A stretch of DNA of 50,046 nucleotides from Haloterrigena salina JCM 13891 (GTDB lineage Archaea > Halobacteriota > Halobacteria > Halobacteriales > Natrialbaceae), in contig NZ_AOIS01000057.1 of the NCBI RefSeq assembly GCF_000337495.1, positions 245,194-295,239 on the forward strand, in the 5' to 3' direction. The position numbers and the translations under genes are program-made. Below are positions 49,328-50,046 of the stretch, piece by piece (positions within the stretch are counted from its first letter, which is position 1; each line of letters begins with the position of its first letter). The notes below the pieces were generated by a model. The model had not been told where the DNA came from and did no database searches. It saw nothing but the letters and a program-made list of their open reading frames with translations.

Positions 49328-49916
49328 AATCATTATTAACAGCCATTTGAACCCATATCTCTGTCCGGTCGGTGAGTATACGCCCTCAGTCGGTGTCACA
49401 ATAGCGTCGCTGTCTTTGCGGACAATTCGAACCGATCGAGGGTTGCCAGGATATCGGCGGCAAGGACGACTGCGTCGATGTCGCGGGCGTCCTGGCCGCT
49501 GACGATCGAGTTGTGGTTTGACAGATCGTGCCACGGTCTTCACTCAATTCTGTTAGTCAGTTACTGGGTAGACGAATCGGATCGTCTGCTTCATGAAGAC
49601 GTTGCTGCTGGGGTCACGCTCGCCGTACCAGTGGTTCCCGTAGTAGCGCTGTGGCGGTGGCACTTAACTGTCGTATCAGCTATCCGTCGATCAGCGAACC
49701 GACCCGGTGACAACGTTCTCGGAGGGAAGTCGCCGATCTGACGATACGAATTCCCAATCCCTAGCGATGGCGGAACCGATATCGCATCGGTTTCTTCTCT
49801 ATATTACTTAGGGCTCGTCATGGCGGGCCCATGCCGACGGGACCGTCGTCATTGGCAGTGGTAGTATTGCCGGGAAAGAAACCTTCGTATAGTGGACGAC
49901 GAAACGACTAGCCCGA
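49328..49916. other. gene-poor region with coding fragments, about 590 bp
   Basis: On the minus strand two fragments with haloarchaeal codon use end at stops. One at 49396-49521 contains 'NSIVSGQDARDIDAVVLAAD' and 'ILATLDRFEL'; one at 49553-49663 contains 'PPPQRYYGNHWYGERDPSSN' and 'VFMKQTIRFVYPVTD'. They look like C-terminal relics of lost genes that I cannot name. The right end holds the promoter of the aldehyde dehydrogenase gene (a TTCGTATAGT stretch near 49883). Confidence 0.4.
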
Positions 49917-50046
49917 ATGCCGACAACGCATCGTAACTACGTTGATGGTGAGTGGGTCGAATCGCGTTCCGGAGAGACGTTCGAGGTACTGAACCCCGCG
50001 AACACGACCGAGGTCGTCGGCGAGTTCCAGTCGTCGACGTCCGAAG
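49917..50046 (+). CDS. aldehyde dehydrogenase family protein, N-terminal part
   Basis: Forty-three residues are visible before the window ends. 'RNYVDGEWVESRSGETFEVL' and 'NPANTTEVVGEF' are the typical start of NAD(P)-dependent aldehyde dehydrogenases. The catalytic Cys and Glu lie beyond the edge. Next to a TRAP transporter and mannonate dehydratase, a 2-oxoglutarate semialdehyde (2,5-dioxopentanoate) or similar sugar-acid semialdehyde dehydrogenase is the best guess. It is divergent from the TRAP operon. Confidence 0.8.
   Translation, partial: MPTTHRNYVDGEWVESRSGETFEVLNPANTTEVVGEFQSSTSE

Noticed and set aside
1-50046. tRNA or rRNA genes
   Set aside because: No cloverleaf with a T-loop or rRNA motif was noticed on reading. 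A dedicated scan (tRNAscan-SE, Infernal) would settle it.

Overview
The window looks like DNA of a halophilic archaeon (Halobacteria, probably a Natrialba/Haloterrigena/Natronorubrum-type genus). The proteins are strongly acidic, codon third positions are rich in G/C, and most starts are leaderless, with an archaeal TATA box 26-30 bp upstream. Several families are haloarchaeal (DUF7344 and DUF7260 proteins, Orc1/Cdc6, a Tat-exported TRAP binding protein, haloarchaeal IS6-type elements). No rRNA, tRNA or CRISPR array was seen.

Region 1 (1 to about 17 kb) reads as a glycine betaine and one-carbon oxidation island. It holds the N-terminus of a Rieske oxygenase (betaine demethylase-like), a GlcG/HbpS-type DUF336 protein, an FAD + GcvT dimethylglycine/sarcosine dehydrogenase, an aldehyde:ferredoxin oxidoreductase relative, a NuoF-like subunit with a fused 1111-residue formate dehydrogenase alpha subunit, RidA, serine hydroxymethyltransferase and a BCCT betaine transporter. 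Together they could import betaine, strip its methyl groups, oxidise formaldehyde and formate to CO2, and feed glycine into serine.

Region 2 (17.1-27.4 kb) is a mobile or decayed zone around a second formate dehydrogenase operon. Remnants of a threonine/serine dehydratase and of a second BCCT gene precede a broken IS6-family element (about 18.1-18.8 kb). The operon follows: NuoF-like subunit, a split alpha subunit in two genes, a DUF1641 protein and a further molybdopterin oxidoreductase. A second, deleted IS6-type remnant in the same orientation closes the segment at 26.44-26.74 kb, so the operon resembles the cargo of an IS6 composite transposon. A frameshifted RPA-like gene follows.

Region 3 (27.8-34.3 kb) is a replication and maintenance module: a VapBC-like toxin-antitoxin pair, orc1/cdc6, a ParA ATPase and an overlapping acidic partner gene. 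Non-coding structure is rich. Six origin-type repeats spaced 41-42 bp lie downstream of orc1. More copies, one of them inverted, flank an AT-rich palindrome upstream of orc1. Two arrays of 9-bp repeats in inverted orientation bracket the whole block. This is probably a plasmid-type or secondary replication origin.

Region 4 (34.4-39.5 kb) holds PadR and Lrp regulators, an alpha/beta hydrolase, a DUF7260 membrane coiled-coil protein and a CNNM/CorC-type transporter. Region 5 (39.6 kb to the end) looks like sugar-acid or polysaccharide catabolism. It has a large (alpha/alpha)6-type hypothetical protein, an IclR regulator, mannonate dehydratase, a universal stress protein, a complete DctPQM TRAP transporter and the start of an aldehyde dehydrogenase. 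A pectin-esterase-like remnant at 29.5 kb fits the same theme. Several gene-free stretches in regions 3 and 5 contain short degraded coding fragments.
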